From positions 21,558,535-21,622,534 of the forward strand of contig OY783203.1 of the NCBI GenBank assembly GCA_963678705.1: a DNA stretch of 64,000 bases, written 5' to 3'. The stretch is from Panorpa germanica. Its lineage: Eukaryota; Arthropoda; Insecta; Mecoptera; Panorpidae. The position numbers and the translations under genes are program-made. The notes under the pieces were generated by a model, which saw only the letters and a program-made list of their open reading frames with translations, had not been told where the DNA came from and did no database searches. Below are positions 34,165-45,934 of this stretch, one piece after another. Numbering within the stretch: position 1 is the first letter of the stretch; every line of letters begins with the position of its first letter.

Positions 34165-34556
34165 ATAATGATTATAATGTAGTTTTATTTTAGCTAAAAC
34201 TAACTTTCATTATTTCAAATAATTTCAACGTACAGTACAGAATATTCTACGAATAATGGCTGCGACTAGAACTTCCTTGTTAAATATATGAAATCACTGC
34301 AATGCTAGTTTTATTTTGTAATATTTCTTATCCGTTATGATAGTAGAAGTTGTATATATTTAAATTTAAAATCATGCAAAAATATTTAAATTTACTGTTC
34401 TGCATAATATCGATATTAATATTTCAAAGTACACAAGTAAAGCTGAGTATCCACTAGCAACAGCAACCAAACGCGCATATCGTTAGCAAACGTCAACAAA
34501 TCGATGTATTATCGACTATGTATAATCGAGCAATGATAGGAACTAATCAACTAAAA
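34165..34556. other. Unassigned stretch
   Basis: No gene or recognisable repeat is seen. Confidence 0.45.
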
Positions 34557-35330
34557 ATGGGCTTGTGTCCTATGTCTTAATTTCTATAAAACTGTACTAT
34601 ATATTTATAAGACTCCAGTTCTATTATGTGTTTAGTTTTATTAGAAATTATAAATTTTAATTAAACTTAAATGTTACTTCTGAAATTTAAAGAAACGACA
34701 TTTAAAGTTTATTTACTATAAATTGTCAATTCCTTTTAATATAATTTTATTATAACCTTACAATATATGCACTTAAGTAAGATCTGAATAAAAACGTAGA
34801 TTCTGTCCACTCCAGATATCAACTGTGTTGGCCGTTTATATGTTTTTACTGAACGGTCTCTGTTTTACCGACAGACTAACTAAAGAAATATTATTTTTTT
34901 ATATATTGATAAAGTTGGTTACTAGAACCTCAAATGTCCAAATATTTTTTAATAACTCCTTATATGTTAGGAGATATTAACAATTAAAATAATCATTTTT
35001 TCCTTTAATTATTAAAGGGACTCAACGTTATAGAACATTCCAACATATGTGACATCACGTCCGCTAAGTTGCTATCCCTTTTATGCAACAGAGCGTAAAA
35101 GAGAAAGCATATTCCCAAACAGTAGTCTTGTCCATAGAAAAAATAACTGACCTTCCCTTAATAGTACAGACATGTTACATCATAAATATGGCCGACATTT
35201 CTAGCGCTAAAACAACAATTCGAATTTTTAATTGTTGCATCTCCGTCAACATTTAGATATTTAAGGAAATAAAACGACAATATACATTTAATAACATCAA
35301 TATCAATCAACAATTAAAAAATCGATAATC
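34557..35330. mobile_element. MITE family A (copy 2), split by repeat B
   Basis: The left end ATGGGCTTGTGTCCTATG is intact. At 34605 the sequence is interrupted by an inverted repeat B, and family A resumes at 34900. The right end has diverged or been lost near 35330. The internal block TCTCCGTCAACATTTAGATA matches copy 1. Confidence 0.7.
34606..34899 (-). repeat. Repeat family B (copy 3), with 8-bp target duplication
   Basis: The flanks TATATATT (34598-34605) and TATATATT (34900-34907) are identical, and family A copy 1 shows a single TATATATT in the empty site. The insert is the inverse of family B, with both expected outer edges (AGACTCCAG inverse and AAATAATATTTCTTTAGT). This makes B a mobile unit with an 8-bp duplication; low complexity at the target is a caveat. 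Confidence 0.65.
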
Positions 35331-36114
35331 GAAGAATCGGTCTTCATGCGATCTTAGTGGTGACGCAGTTTATGTATTATTGAGATTTACTACCTCAATA
35401 CAGGCAGAAAATTGAAATAAATAAATTGTTATAGAAGTTGGGAAGTTTTGTTTCGAAGCGGCGGACCTTTTCTTTATTCAGCCTACAAATAATTAAAATG
35501 CTGTCTCGAATTTCCGTTAAAATTAGTGAAGAGTATATCAGTATATTATTGCTTTATTGATGAGATTAGCCATTGACATGGGCTAGATGGAAAAGCTATT
35601 AACATTTCCACCCACTTTTCCCTTAACTTAAAAATAGCGCAATACGGATACACCCGGCAACATCAGCATCAGCACCAGTCAGTAGCCAGTTTATTACTGC
35701 AGATTGAGTAAGTCTGTTTTTCCGTTTCCCGTTTACACGTTTCCACTCGGGTCGCAATGGAAAACGCTTTAAATATACAAAATTACAAAATACGGAAATG
35801 GAGTTCTACTCACTGATCATAGATGGTGTTTGTTGTTTTTTATCTTTATTTACGATCGCTGTTTTGCTCCATGACACGAGTGTCAAACAAAATACGATGT
35901 CAATCTTTAAAATAAGGATGGAGGATGAGGGTAGAAATGTCAGTAAAAAAACAAATTTTATAACGTAAGCTATTATGCGAAGTGGTACGAAGGGTTTTTA
36001 ATATGTCGAAGTTTCTTCAATTCAAGTTAGATTCCAGGTTGGATTAATTCAGGTTTCATATGTTTTGCCATGAGTCTTCTTTTAGGCGTGTCTTTTTACT
36101 GCTATTCTCCGTTT
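35331..36114. other. Unassigned stretch
   Basis: No gene is seen. A short ATCAGCATCAGCACCAGTCA run lies near 35664. Confidence 0.4.
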
Positions 36115-36214
36115 TAACTTTTGAGTACTGACGTCTGAACCAAACCCGACCCGGACCCGAACCGCACCCGAACTCGTCGGATTTTGGCTATAAACGCGAG
36201 CCCGACGGATCCGA

Positions 36215-36308
36215 GTGTTAATGCTTTTGTTGGTGTATATGCAAAATTAAATAAAGCTCGACCAAAAATTTAAAAAATATTTCTTAAATATTTATTTATA
36301 GACCTATA

Positions 36309-36325
<17 letters not shown>
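36215..36325. repeat. Long direct repeat, left copy (about 111 bp)
   Basis: Begins GTGTTAATGCTTTTGTTGGT and runs through GACC into a TA run. It is repeated at 37246-37356. Its two copies bracket the LINE 3' end and appear identical over the 93 non-TA bases. Confidence 0.9.
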
Positions 36326-36326
<1 letters not shown>

Positions 36327-36342
<16 letters not shown>

Positions 36343-37245
36343 TTTTTTTGTTGTAGGGGAGGGGAAACCTTCCAAAGGCTAGCTCCTGCGCGGCAAGAAG
36401 TGTTGGATTCGCCCTCATCTCGAGGCCGCCTACCAACTAAAACCACCTCCCCTTTCTCGCCTAGAATTCAGCCTGGAACCGCATAATGCATTACTTCAAG
36501 CTGGTTCTTGATACCCGATTTCCCTATGTTTTCGTGCTGGCGTCCACTTCTTTCGTTTTCAGTATTTTCGTAGCGAAGGCTTGAACCGCGTTCCAGTACT
36601 CTTCCTTTTCCAGCATTATATTGACAATATTATCTGCTGTCAATATGGTTCCTGTCGTCGTTCGTACTACTTCTCTTGGAGTCGCCCATCGGTCGCACAT
36701 AAAGAACGTGTGTTCCGGTGTATCTACCTGCTCACAGTACCAGCACATGTCGGTCTCTCTCTTTCTGAATCGCTTCAGGTAGCTCCCGAAGCATCCATGC
36801 CCTCCGATCAGTTGTGTTACAAAGTAATCAACTTCTCCGTGCTTTCGATTCACCCATGTGCCTATGTTCTTTATCAGCCTTTTTGTCCACACCGCCCTTC
36901 GGGTATCCTTCTCCCACTCTTTCTGCCATTTCTGCACTGTTTCTGACCTTAGTTCTTGGCGTTTCACCTCTCTGTCCATAGACATCTTTTTCCTCTCTTC
37001 CACCATTAGTGCCAGTGGTACTATTCCGGTAATCACTTGCACCGCTTCTGCCGAAATGGTTCGATAAGCGCTGCTAACGCGTATTGCCGTTCTGCGTTGT
37101 ACACCTATCAGCATACTCCTATACTTTTTGTGCCTCATTACTTCTTCCCATACCGGTGCAGCATACAGCATTACTGAGTGTACTACAGAGGCTAGCACCC
37201 GTCTCTTACTTGCCTTGGGACCCTTCAGATTTGGCATCAATCACT
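36327..37245 (-). mobile_element. R1-like LINE 3' end, 5'-truncated
   Basis: On the minus strand the fragment begins inside ORF2 at 37245, runs through a stop at 36524-36526, a 3' UTR of about 175 bp, and an A tail (the T run 36327-36349). It sits in a degenerate hAT element. The reading frame is open throughout, so it is a fairly recent arrival compared with its host element. Confidence 0.85.
36524..37240 (-). CDS. R1-like LINE ORF2 C-terminal fragment
   Basis: The 238-codon frame is the C-terminal end of a non-LTR retrotransposon reverse transcriptase protein. It shows SKRRVLASVVHSVMLYAAPVW at 11-31 (end of the polymerase region; quoted in part), IRVSSAYRTISAEAVQVI at 53-70, VTQLIGGHGCFGSYL at 141-155 and a zinc knuckle CWYC...H...C at 166-182 (C-X2-C-X7-H-X4-C). 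The set is usual for R1/Jockey-group elements and closest in my memory to R1. The start is simply the first ATG in a truncated copy. It is uninterrupted but cannot be active alone. Confidence 0.9.
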   Translation of the reverse strand: MMPNLKGPKASKRRVLASVVHSVMLYAAPVWEEVMRHKKYRSMLIGVQRRTAIRVSSAYRTISAEAVQVITGIVPLALMVEERKKMSMDREVKRQELRSETVQKWQKEWEKDTRRAVWTKRLIKNIGTWVNRKHGEVDYFVTQLIGGHGCFGSYLKRFRKRETDMCWYCEQVDTPEHTFFMCDRWATPREVVRTTTGTILTADNIVNIMLEKEEYWNAVQAFATKILKTKEVDASTKT

Positions 37246-37333
37246 GTGTTAATGCTTTTGTTGGTGTATATGCAAAATTAAATAAAGCTCGACCAAAAAT
37301 TTAAAAAATATTTCTTAAATATTTATTTATAGA

Positions 37334-37398
<65 letters not shown>
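37246..37398. repeat. Long direct repeat, right copy, with (TA)n run
   Basis: Matches 36215-36325 and then continues into an uninterrupted TA run of about 60 bp (37337-37398), longer than on the left. It marks the right border of the LINE insertion. Confidence 0.9.
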
Positions 37399-37402
<4 letters not shown>

Positions 37403-37679
37403 TATGATAGTACCGTTACTAAACAAATAAATCATAAAGTTTAGTAAAAAAAAAGCATCAAGTATTATATATTAAAATGGATATTCTTATTATTATGTCG
37501 AGATGACCACCAGACACGAGACCAATAAAAACAAAGAACTAACAGGATTAAAGTAATTTAAGTAGCTATTTAAATGAAAAGAAATTCTTAAGTTAATGCT
37601 TTCCCAATGTTACAATTAAAAGTTTAGCTACGCAGCTAATGAGTAGACAAAATACAAAAAAAGAAACTTTATTAGAAAC

Positions 37680-37838
37680 CAACTTTGACAGATAATGAAA
37701 GAACATTCTCGGTGTCTGCAAATTTTTGCACCAAACTTATATCGTTATTGTGGGATAAGTCTCTAAATGCTTTGGTATTTCTTAAATATCACTATATTAG
37801 AGCAAGTAAAGTAAAATAAGTTGTAAAATTATTATGTA
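37680..37838 (+). pseudogene. hAT transposase C-terminal dimerisation remnant
   Basis: The frame ERTFSVSANFCTKLISLLWD continuing SLNALVFLKYHYIR and ending at a TAA is the hATC block, consensus ERVFSAAGNI.TK.R..L....VN.LVFLK. It is read cleanly over about 42 codons. The rest of the transposase is not recognisable in this copy; a decayed relative lies at 40260-40440. Confidence 0.85.
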
Positions 37839-37999
37839 ATTACTTAAATAATAAACGAATTGCGATTATTCCTTGAAAATTTAAATGTTTTTTATATTTT
37901 TCTCATTTCGGACCCGACCCGTACTCGGATTCGTCGGGTTTACAACATATTGAACCCGGTTCCGGCAGGTATTAAAACCCCAGGTTTTCAGAAGCTCGA

Positions 38000-38494
38000 G
38001 AGATATGAGTCTCACAGACGGTGAGTATGATAAGTACTAATTATTAATAGTTAATAAATAGTTAATTAACTAATAATTATTAACAAGTTTTAACACTATC
38101 TAGGATAGATAAAATTTATGCAAATTTAACATTTATTTTTCACTTGGCGGGTGTAAAATTATTTAAATGACGAAATAAGGTTCAAATATATCTACACGGT
38201 GTCTGTGAGACTTCCACGTCACTAGTTAAAGGTTAATTATAATCACGAGAAATAGATCTTATTATACACCTCCTATCTTTCTGCCTGTCGATCTGTCTTG
38301 TCTGCTTTCCTAGAACATCTGCATATTCAGATATATTTTCGTTGTTCTTTGGCATTTCAAAAAGTGATCAACCTTAAGATAGACATCGAAGCATCTAACA
38401 CTGTATTAATATTTAAACGTACATCGTACGACACAAACGCCTTGTTCCACTTATAACACGGATAGTCTGAGATTTGAACTCAGACAAGTATTAG
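38000..38494. other. Unassigned stretch
   Basis: No gene or repeat is recognised. AT-rich. Confidence 0.4.
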
Positions 38495-38915
38495 CTAACG
38501 TTGAAACATCATTTCCTCGACCTTAATACTAGAAAGATCTTAGTCAAGAACTTAGTAAGAATTATTATGGATATCCCGTGGTTCATAAGCAACAAATTCA
38601 TCAACCACGACTTTGGCATTAAAACTGTGAAAGAAGAAATTAACAAAGTCAGCCAAAGATACCAGCAGCGACCATAAAATCATCCAAACTATCTAGCTGT
38701 GAATTTACTAGATAAACATACGTATGACTTTAAAATCCTAAAAAGAAGTGTGTTAAAGCTACCACAACGTTTTTAATTGTCATTCATAGATACAGCCGTC
38801 ACTGGACGACTATTTCTCATCTAGGTTCATTTTCATTTTTAGCATAGGTACTTATTGTTAATACTTATTGTAACAGATTGTAACGTGGCATATTATTACA
38901 AATTAAAAAAAAATA
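38495..38915 (+). pseudogene. Jockey-clade LINE 3' end (copy 2)
   Basis: Plus-strand frames read RIIMDIPWFISNKFINHDFG, then IKTVKEEINKVSQRYQQR, a stop, then HPNYLAVNLLDKHTYDFK. This is the classic Jockey C-terminus (APWY.SN..I..DL.I..V.EEI...S..Y..RL..HPN.LA..LL). It ends in an A run at 38904-38912. It matches 43470-43990 closely, except for a stop after QQR and other small changes. Confidence 0.85.
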
Positions 38916-39627
38916 TTCCTCAACCATCTTGACTATGGTATCGACCCAAAGTAATATTTAAGTTTTACTGCAGTAATATAGTTCAATATTAAAGATCATA
39001 AAATGTTAATAACAAATTAAAAGTTACAAGTATGATATTTCCTATAGTTTTTTTCTAATTTCCTTTACATTTCCTCCGTTCTAATTATGCCATTGCCTAC
39101 GCTGAACTTGTAGACACGTTCATTGCCTTCTCGTATTCCCGTATTGTCCTACTGCGGAGTATATCGCAGGACCCGTAAAGCCCCAAGTCTCGCAGCACGA
39201 TGTGCCAATGTTACTGCGGCTGTGGGTTGTGCTTGCCTCAGTCTTGGTGCCCATGGCTGGGTGAATATATCACTGCAGAGAATTCAGAAAATGTTCGTTT
39301 TAATGTTTTACATCGTCCTAACATGTAAATTGTCCGAACTAAAAATTCATTTAAAGAAATACATGCAAGGATAGTTAAAACATTTATAAAAACAGGAAAA
39401 ATGCTACTTTTAATTTTTTGAATAATGCGATTTGTGGTTCTGGCTAGTCTCCAGAGGGCAACACTCATCATTTTACCCAATAACAACAATAATGTAAAGT
39501 TGACCGAATGATTGAACTTGTTGCATGTTTCTAACACACCGCACAGTCATTTCTGTCGCAGTTGAAGTAACAGAAAATATTGGAATAAGCATCCAACATT
39601 TTACAATAACAATAATATAGTACTGTC
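38916..39627. other. Unassigned stretch
   Basis: No gene is supported. Opposite-strand frames around 39123-39537 have no recognisable domain. Confidence 0.4.
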
Positions 39628-40562
39628 GGCGTTATGAGTAGCATTTCTGTACCCGTCAACTAGGACTCGAACCCGCCGGGTAATTGTCTTAAACCCGGAC
39701 TTAAGTGCGAGTCTGGTTACAAAACAAAATTATGACAGAGCTCGGTCACAATGAGCTCATTTTAAACCTGCAAAACACGTTCGAGTTCTTTAGCGAATAT
39801 GATTAGTGTTTTCGTGAAACATTAGAAATTTAGTAAACGAGCTTTGTTAGAGTTAAACTTGTCACAAATGCTGGAGTTAATAGATTTTAGTGATGAAGTG
39901 ATTTTGAATATAATAAATGAAGTTGAACCTTCTAAATTAGCAGTGCTAAAGTTCTAAGCCGTAATGACACAAAACTATGTTCAGCCGGCAAAGCACTGAA
40001 TTATATGAAAAGGATGGCGGATTCAACAAGTCAAATAGCAAGTGAATTTCTGCAAAACATTGAGAATCGACTGAATGATAGAATGCATTCAAATTTATTG
40101 AATTTATTTAGGTCGATCCTTTAAAACAAGCCTTAAGTTTAGCTACACAGTCGGCAGTAACTTGGCAGTCTATTCTACAGACAACTTGGAGAAGTCGTTA
40201 TTGGTCGATGGAGGCTGATGATTTTGGAAACTTAAAGCAGGAGTTTGCTCCTTTTAGAAAACCAAAAAAACGAACCTTGAACTTGTATGTCGCGACAAAC
40301 GAACATTCTCGGATCTGCAAATTTTTGCAACAAATTTAGATTGGCATTGGGGATAAGTCCCTTATCCCTAATGCTTTAGTGTTTCTTGAATATCACTATA
40401 TTAGGGTTTGTAAAACAAAACAGATTGTACAGTTATTATATAATAATTTAAAATATAAATGAAAATGAAATACTTGATAATTCAGACGTTCTTATATTTT
40501 TCTGATTTTGAACCCGCTCGAACCCGACGGGTATTGAAACCCTGGGTATTCAGAAGTCCTAG
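39628..40562 (+). mobile_element. Degenerate hAT element with CCGACGGG ends (second copy)
   Basis: Left subterminal GACTCGAACCCGCCGGG and right GAACCCGCTCGAACCCGACG are mutual relatives, followed on the right by ATTGAAACCCTGGGTATTCA. Inside, a frame from ATG 39868 reads MLELIDFSDEVILNIINEVE. Around 40110 GRSFKTSLKF-like text recalls the LDPRFKT block of hAT transposases, and near 40300-40400 the RTFS..ANFCNK block of hATC remains in shifted frames. The element is heavily decayed. Confidence 0.65.
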
Positions 40563-41566
40563 TTATGAGAGTACTCATTTTCTAGTTCTATTTAAGAGGT
40601 TTTTTTTTAAATGATATGTAATCTAACGTCGGTAATGTAACAATCTGTCAGTGCCAAATTAAGCTGACTAGACGACAATCATTTGGAGCTCCAATATCAA
40701 TAAGGAACACTAGTAATGTAATTCCTTCCAATAACAATCGTCGCTACTTTTCCATCAATTGTTATCGCCATTGCACACTGTATACGGTACAAAAATAAAT
40801 AGACATTTCCCTTTTCAAACAATATGCATCTCCACAATTACTTTCAGTCGCTGGATAAGTCAAATGCAGAATTGTATGTGTCACAAAAACATACAGCATC
40901 ATACGAGTGTGCTCTGACAGCTATTCTATTTCAGTCAGCATTTAAGAGTCAGGAGAACACATCCAGTTATCCTATTGTAAATCTTTCTATTTATTTTATC
41001 CTATTCACTTAATGTTATACGCAGTGCGCTCCCACATCCAAAAAACCGTTATACCACGAAGTTAAAATTGACGCAGGAAGCTGGTCTGTATGGTTTGGAT
41101 GTTCTGTATGTTCTGGATGGACAGACGCTGTGCAGAGACACAGAGGCGTCGAGGGTTCCATAGTTGTGCCAACAGACAAGTGTCAACGGCAATGGCAACG
41201 GCAACAGCAACGGACAAGGGGTGATTAGCCCGCGATGTGAACTGTGGTGTAATGATACTCGTAGTATTTATGAGTATGAACAGTCGGAGTGGAGTATTCA
41301 GAATACCCCATCTGGAAAAATTTAGTATACAATGTAAATTTATAATGTCACTTTATTTATAGAACAACACACCATAGGTGTACGTAGTTATTTTTTAAAC
41401 CAAGATAATCACAGCGTGCTTATTACTCGTACATCATTGAATACTAACTTTTTATCCCATTGAAAAATAACGCGTGTTTGATGTCAAACACACAAACATA
41501 TCAAATATTCACAATTTCGATGGAAGTTTAAATTATTGTGATCATAAATTAATTACATAGTATATT
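40563..41566. other. Unassigned stretch with a GGCAAC array
   Basis: A GGCAAC-type hexamer array lies at 41184-41214. No gene is supported. Confidence 0.45.
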
Positions 41567-42225
41567 ATATTATTATTATTATTATTATTTATTTTTTAAT
41601 GTTTTTTTCCATTAGGCTTTCTGCCTTAAATCATTAAATTACATATCATTGTGCTTAATTACATTTAAGATTCTTATTATATCTAAACATTCTCACTCCT
41701 TCCAAAAGAAAAAATTAAAATATAAATAAAAACAAAACATATAAATTTAAACCCCTGTCATTCCTTCTCTTTCTTCGCTCCTTTTCTATATCTCCGCCAT
41801 TCCCCTATTCCCTTCGCTGCCTCTCTTTAATAGCTGTACAATATTCTTTTCGCTTTTACCGTTTTCTCACATGAAAACTTAATGTGCTTCAGCGTTTTTA
41901 TCTCCGTTCCGCACACCCTGCACATCCTTTTCTCGTTATTTGCCCAGTATCTGTTTCCTTTCTCTTCGTTTCCCAAAGTGAATCTTGCGATTCTTCTCAT
42001 GTTTCTTGTGTATTTTTCTCTTACATATTCCGATATCCCAAATCCTATTGTATCTTTCATTATATTTCCTCTTCTCATTTTTTTCCATTCTTTCCTGTTG
42101 CATTCCACACTTGTGCCTCGTTCTTTCTGCCTCCTTTGTCGCCATTCTATTTCTTTTAAAATACTCCTTTTTCTTTTTCGTGCCTCCTCCCCCACCCTCC
42201 TTTCTTCTTCGACGAACCGAATTAC
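41567..42225 (-). mobile_element. LINE 3' end, CRVCGT family (copy 2)
   Basis: A 133-codon minus-strand frame (41827-42228) includes KRKRSILKEIEWRQRRQKER, YTRNMRRIARFTLGNEEKGN and RMCRVCGTEIKTLKHIKFSC, giving the complete zinc knuckle C-X2-C-X8-H-X4-C. The left end is an ATT/TTA trinucleotide run (41567-41590), the 3' tail of the element. It is 5'-truncated. Best-preserved copy of this end in the window together with 45930. Confidence 0.85.
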
Positions 42226-43469
42226 CACTGGATATCTATAATTGTTTACTAGTTACTTGAGCCCAATTCACACTCACTCTTTTTAGTTTTACTTTAAGGT
42301 TTCTCTTTATATTTCACTAGCTGAAACTTACATTTTAGGTTAAAATCTTTAATTAACACCAAAACTCAGTGAGTAGGAATGGGGTTTGTACATTTGAATC
42401 GAAAATACAAATTCGCAATGATTTGAATGCATAGTTGGAACGACACCTATTGCTTCGATTGCAAAAGTATAATGCGGATATTACACTCACCCTACAAGCA
42501 ATACCATTTTAAATGTTCTAAATATTTAAACAAAGATGAATACAGTTTTATAGAGAACCAGAACATTATACCGCTCACTACCTAATATTGCAGTTCTTAT
42601 CTATTCATAACGTATATAAAATATTATGTATTATCTGTGCCGAGAATCCGAGTGTTCGATAGATCCAATCCAATAAGAGGAGGGCGAACACACAGAAGGC
42701 GTTACGGAGTGGAATGGGGATGGGAGATGGGAGATGGGGGTTGGGTTGACGCAGACAACTTGGTGTCTTGTAATAGCGTACTGTGTACTTTAGCACGGAT
42801 AAAAACAATAACAGTTCAGGCGCATGTCCTGCAACCGTAGCCCCGTAGGCATTCCACGTGACAGCCGTCAGCCCATTGCAAGGGTTCGAATTATTGAATG
42901 AAATAGATAAAGTACGTATAGATAAGAAACTCTGACCTAAAGGAAGAGGGAGTAGGGGCGAACAGATAACGGGAATGGGAACAACAGCGTTAAGTAATTA
43001 CTTTAGAATTAGAATTATAGGGGCAAAGGAAGATAAACATGAGAAATTGTCAGCGGATTATCGCCGGTGTTGTTTCTATTGGCTACGATTGATAAAGGAC
43101 TGTTATTGGCATTTCTGTCATTGCTACGACTACTGGCTGCTTGTTGACAGGGTGGAATTGCCTGTCCTGTCCATTTGAAATTGTTCTCTTCTGCTTTTCA
43201 GGGTGTTCTTTGTTTACGTCACTGTTTGGCAGTTTGTTAAGTAATGGGAGGAACAAAACTCAAACAAAAGAAATTCGACAGTGTATCTAAATAGTCTAAC
43301 TGTTCTTCAGTTTATGGCTAGTTTCTCTACTAATAACGAGGATTTCCGCAGTTTGAACATAATTAAACGCTGATAAATACTTCCATCTCCTTCCATCATT
43401 TGGCTATATACATTCCAACAGCAATCCAATGGATACATCATTATGATGTTGGTGCTTATATCACTTATT
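42226..43469. other. Unassigned stretch with a GGGAGAT array
   Basis: A GGGAGAT-type heptamer run lies at 42714-42740. Short frames (42637-42840 plus, 42975-43178 plus) lack recognisable domains. Confidence 0.4.
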
Positions 43470-43990
43470 AATGTGAAGAAGGTAAGTATATAGGCATGTA
43501 TTTAGATCGGTGCCTAACCTGGAAAAAGCACATCACCAATAGCAGCAAACTAACGATTTATAAAACGATTCTGAAACATGTCTGGGACTTACGGCATTGA
43601 ACTTTGGGGAACATCTAGTGTTTTAAACATAGAAATACTAGAAAGATTTCAGTCAAGGACAGTAAGAACCATTATGGATATCCCGTAGTTCATAAGCAAC
43701 AAATTTAAAAATCGTGACTTAGGCATTACAACTGTGAAAGAAGAATTTAACAAATTCAGCCAAAGATACCAGCAGCGACTAAACAAGCATCCAAACTATC
43801 TAGCTGTGAATTTACTAGATAAACATACGTCTGACTTTAAAAGACTAAAAAGACAGTGTGTTAAAGCTACTACAACGTTTTTTGCCATTTGTCATTTTAT
43901 TAGAATAGCTACTTATTGTTCATACATGTTATAACGTTTGTTATACGTTGTTATACAGATTGTAACGTGACATGTTATTCCAAAATAAAA
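43470..43990 (+). pseudogene. Jockey-clade LINE 3' end (copy 3)
   Basis: Reading on the plus strand, VKYIGMYLDRCLTWKKHI (end of the polymerase domain) is followed by a deletion, then IYKTILKHVW, a shifted GIELWGTSSVLNIEILERFQ, and a 66-codon open stretch from 43734 containing FNKFSQRYQQRLNKHPNYLA and SDFKRLKRQ. An A run ends the element at 43983-43992. It has at least one deletion, one frameshift and one stop. Confidence 0.85.
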
Positions 43991-45807
43991 AAAAATTAAA
44001 ACATACTTCCATCTAATCTCAAATGTAATCATTATTTAATTAAGTGTCTAAATTTATTAAAAAAATAGCATCTAGCAAAGAATGAGATATTAACAGCATT
44101 CAAGATTAAATGACATTTGAAATAAGAATGGAAAACACTAAGCGTACAGATGTTTGTGAATGTTTCTCTATTCTATGATCTTTCCGTCCGTCGTTCCAGG
44201 TTCCAGGTTGCAGGCTCCCATACAAATCTAGACGACAAACGAACTCTACAGTGTACATATGCCGAGGCAAATAAAAACGCAAACATATACTTTGTTACAT
44301 TATATATATAAAAGAAATTAAGGTAAAAAAAACTGAATAGAAATCCACAAATTTTGCGTGATGAAATAAAATATAATGATGTTATTTTATATGATGTAGA
44401 GCATCACCGTCACCGTCGCCGTCGGATCCAGTTTTCTAACAATCTTTCTTTTCTTTTTCATTAGCGTCGCTTTCTTATACGAGACTTCCTTACATGCCAA
44501 AAACACTAAAGCTTTTGTTAGCAAATAGTTTTTCTTTATGTACGTGTATGAATGTATTAGTTTATATATATAAATGTAAAGAATATAAGTCTGTCAATTT
44601 GTAAATATTTGTGATATGAAAAAACTGATCCTATATTTAGATGTACACCAATTTTGTTAGTTTAACCGATGGGAAATTTAAGACGACACTTATTTTCTTA
44701 TGAACAAATTGAGTAAGATTGAGTAAGATTGAGTAGTGTTAGTATGTACAATGATCGTATGCCTACTTGCTAGCTTGACCAGACGGCCATGTTCCAGGTA
44801 TCAGGTAATCAAGCTATATGTCTCACTCACTCCCATGCGCACAAATAATGCCCTCTCTCTCCTACCTAAAATTAGGTCTAGGAGATGTTTGACCCCTTGG
44901 ATCGGTCTGCCATCTTGCAAAACGTTTTAAAACAGTTGTCTTGCTAACATATAGAAAAATGGACTATAAGTGAGTTTAAGTAATTTTTTAAGTAATAATT
45001 TAAGTCAGCTTTAAAGCGTCTGCAAGGTAATACAAGGTATTACAAGGCAATATGGTCCTGGGATCTTGGACTATTAAGAATGTGCAATGACTTGCCAGTT
45101 GCAATCTATAAAACTCTATCCAAATATGATTAAAAAGCTTTTTGACTTGTTTACATTGCATGTTACGCCTGCCACACCAGCAACTCTGTACGCACCCTTT
45201 ATACATCAATTGCAATTCTAAATTCGGTATTTTTTATTCCTTGTGTTAATTTATACTAAAGCTAATTTACAAAAGGATTTTTCTATCCGTATACAAAATT
45301 CAACAAAGGGCTTGAAGTATACTTGATGCCTCGAGCAGTTAAAAGTTTAAGTTTAACTCAGAAAATCTCTTTATATATTTATTATAAGTAACTTATTCGC
45401 GATTGAAATTTGCATTTATACGTTAGCGTCGATTCTCTTCAGCATATTTCTTTAACAAAGCGTCTGAAATGTAAACACAACCTAAATTAGCGCGTTCCAT
45501 TATAGGAATTGCGGGATGGGACGGGATGTGGAGGGGTACGAGTGCTGTACAATGTTTAATTGGTGAATAAACTATTAATAACATAAGAATGTATTACACT
45601 CAACTCCTGCAATATGTGTAACACTACGAAAGTTTATATTCTCCAATTTAGAAAATGGTAAATTCATATTTCGGTGTTTCTATGTGAGGGCAACACTTTG
45701 TTTTAGATTTACTTTTAACAAAAACATTATTGCATAAAGTTATCTCGTGCTCAATGAATGATAATATATATTGCTGTGATATGATATCCACACTTATGTT
45801 ATTGAGT
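43991..45807. other. Unassigned stretch
   Basis: A CACCGTCACCGTCGCCGTC array lies at 44405-44425. No gene or repeat otherwise recognised; short frames are not convincing. Confidence 0.4.
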
Positions 45808-45934
45808 AAAACTAAACTGGTTTTGAGTACGTTTTCAGCGACACTGTTTCTTGGTCGCAGGGCATGGTTGGTTGCATGCTTTTGATGGTAACATCATGAG
45901 CAGAGATGTGCACAAATACTATTCTAAAATTCTG
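45808..45934 (+). repeat. Repeat E (copy 1)
   Basis: The block GTACGTTTTCAGCGACACTG followed by TTTCTTGGTCGCAGGGCATG recurs at 54486-54598 with few changes. No coding sequence is credible. Confidence 0.7.

Larger units (their letters stand above)
36115..37996 (+). mobile_element. Degenerate hAT element with CCGACCC ends, split by a LINE
   Basis: Subterminal regions contain ACCCGACCCGGACCCGAACC on the left and, inverted, GGACCCGACCCGTACTCGG on the right (37909-37927). The right end carries a transposase C-terminus (37680-37835). A related element is at 39628-40562. A LINE 3' end and its long direct duplication interrupt the element between 36215 and 37356. Confidence 0.7.

Noticed and set aside
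36581-37281. Plus-strand frames across the LINE fragment
   Set aside because: Antisense shadows of the R1-like ORF2 C-terminus.
39655-39690. tRNA-like GACTCGAACCCG word, possible tRNA or SINE B box
   Set aside because: It belongs to the ACCCGAAC-rich end of a degenerate hAT element, and no tRNA-like fold or A box is nearby.
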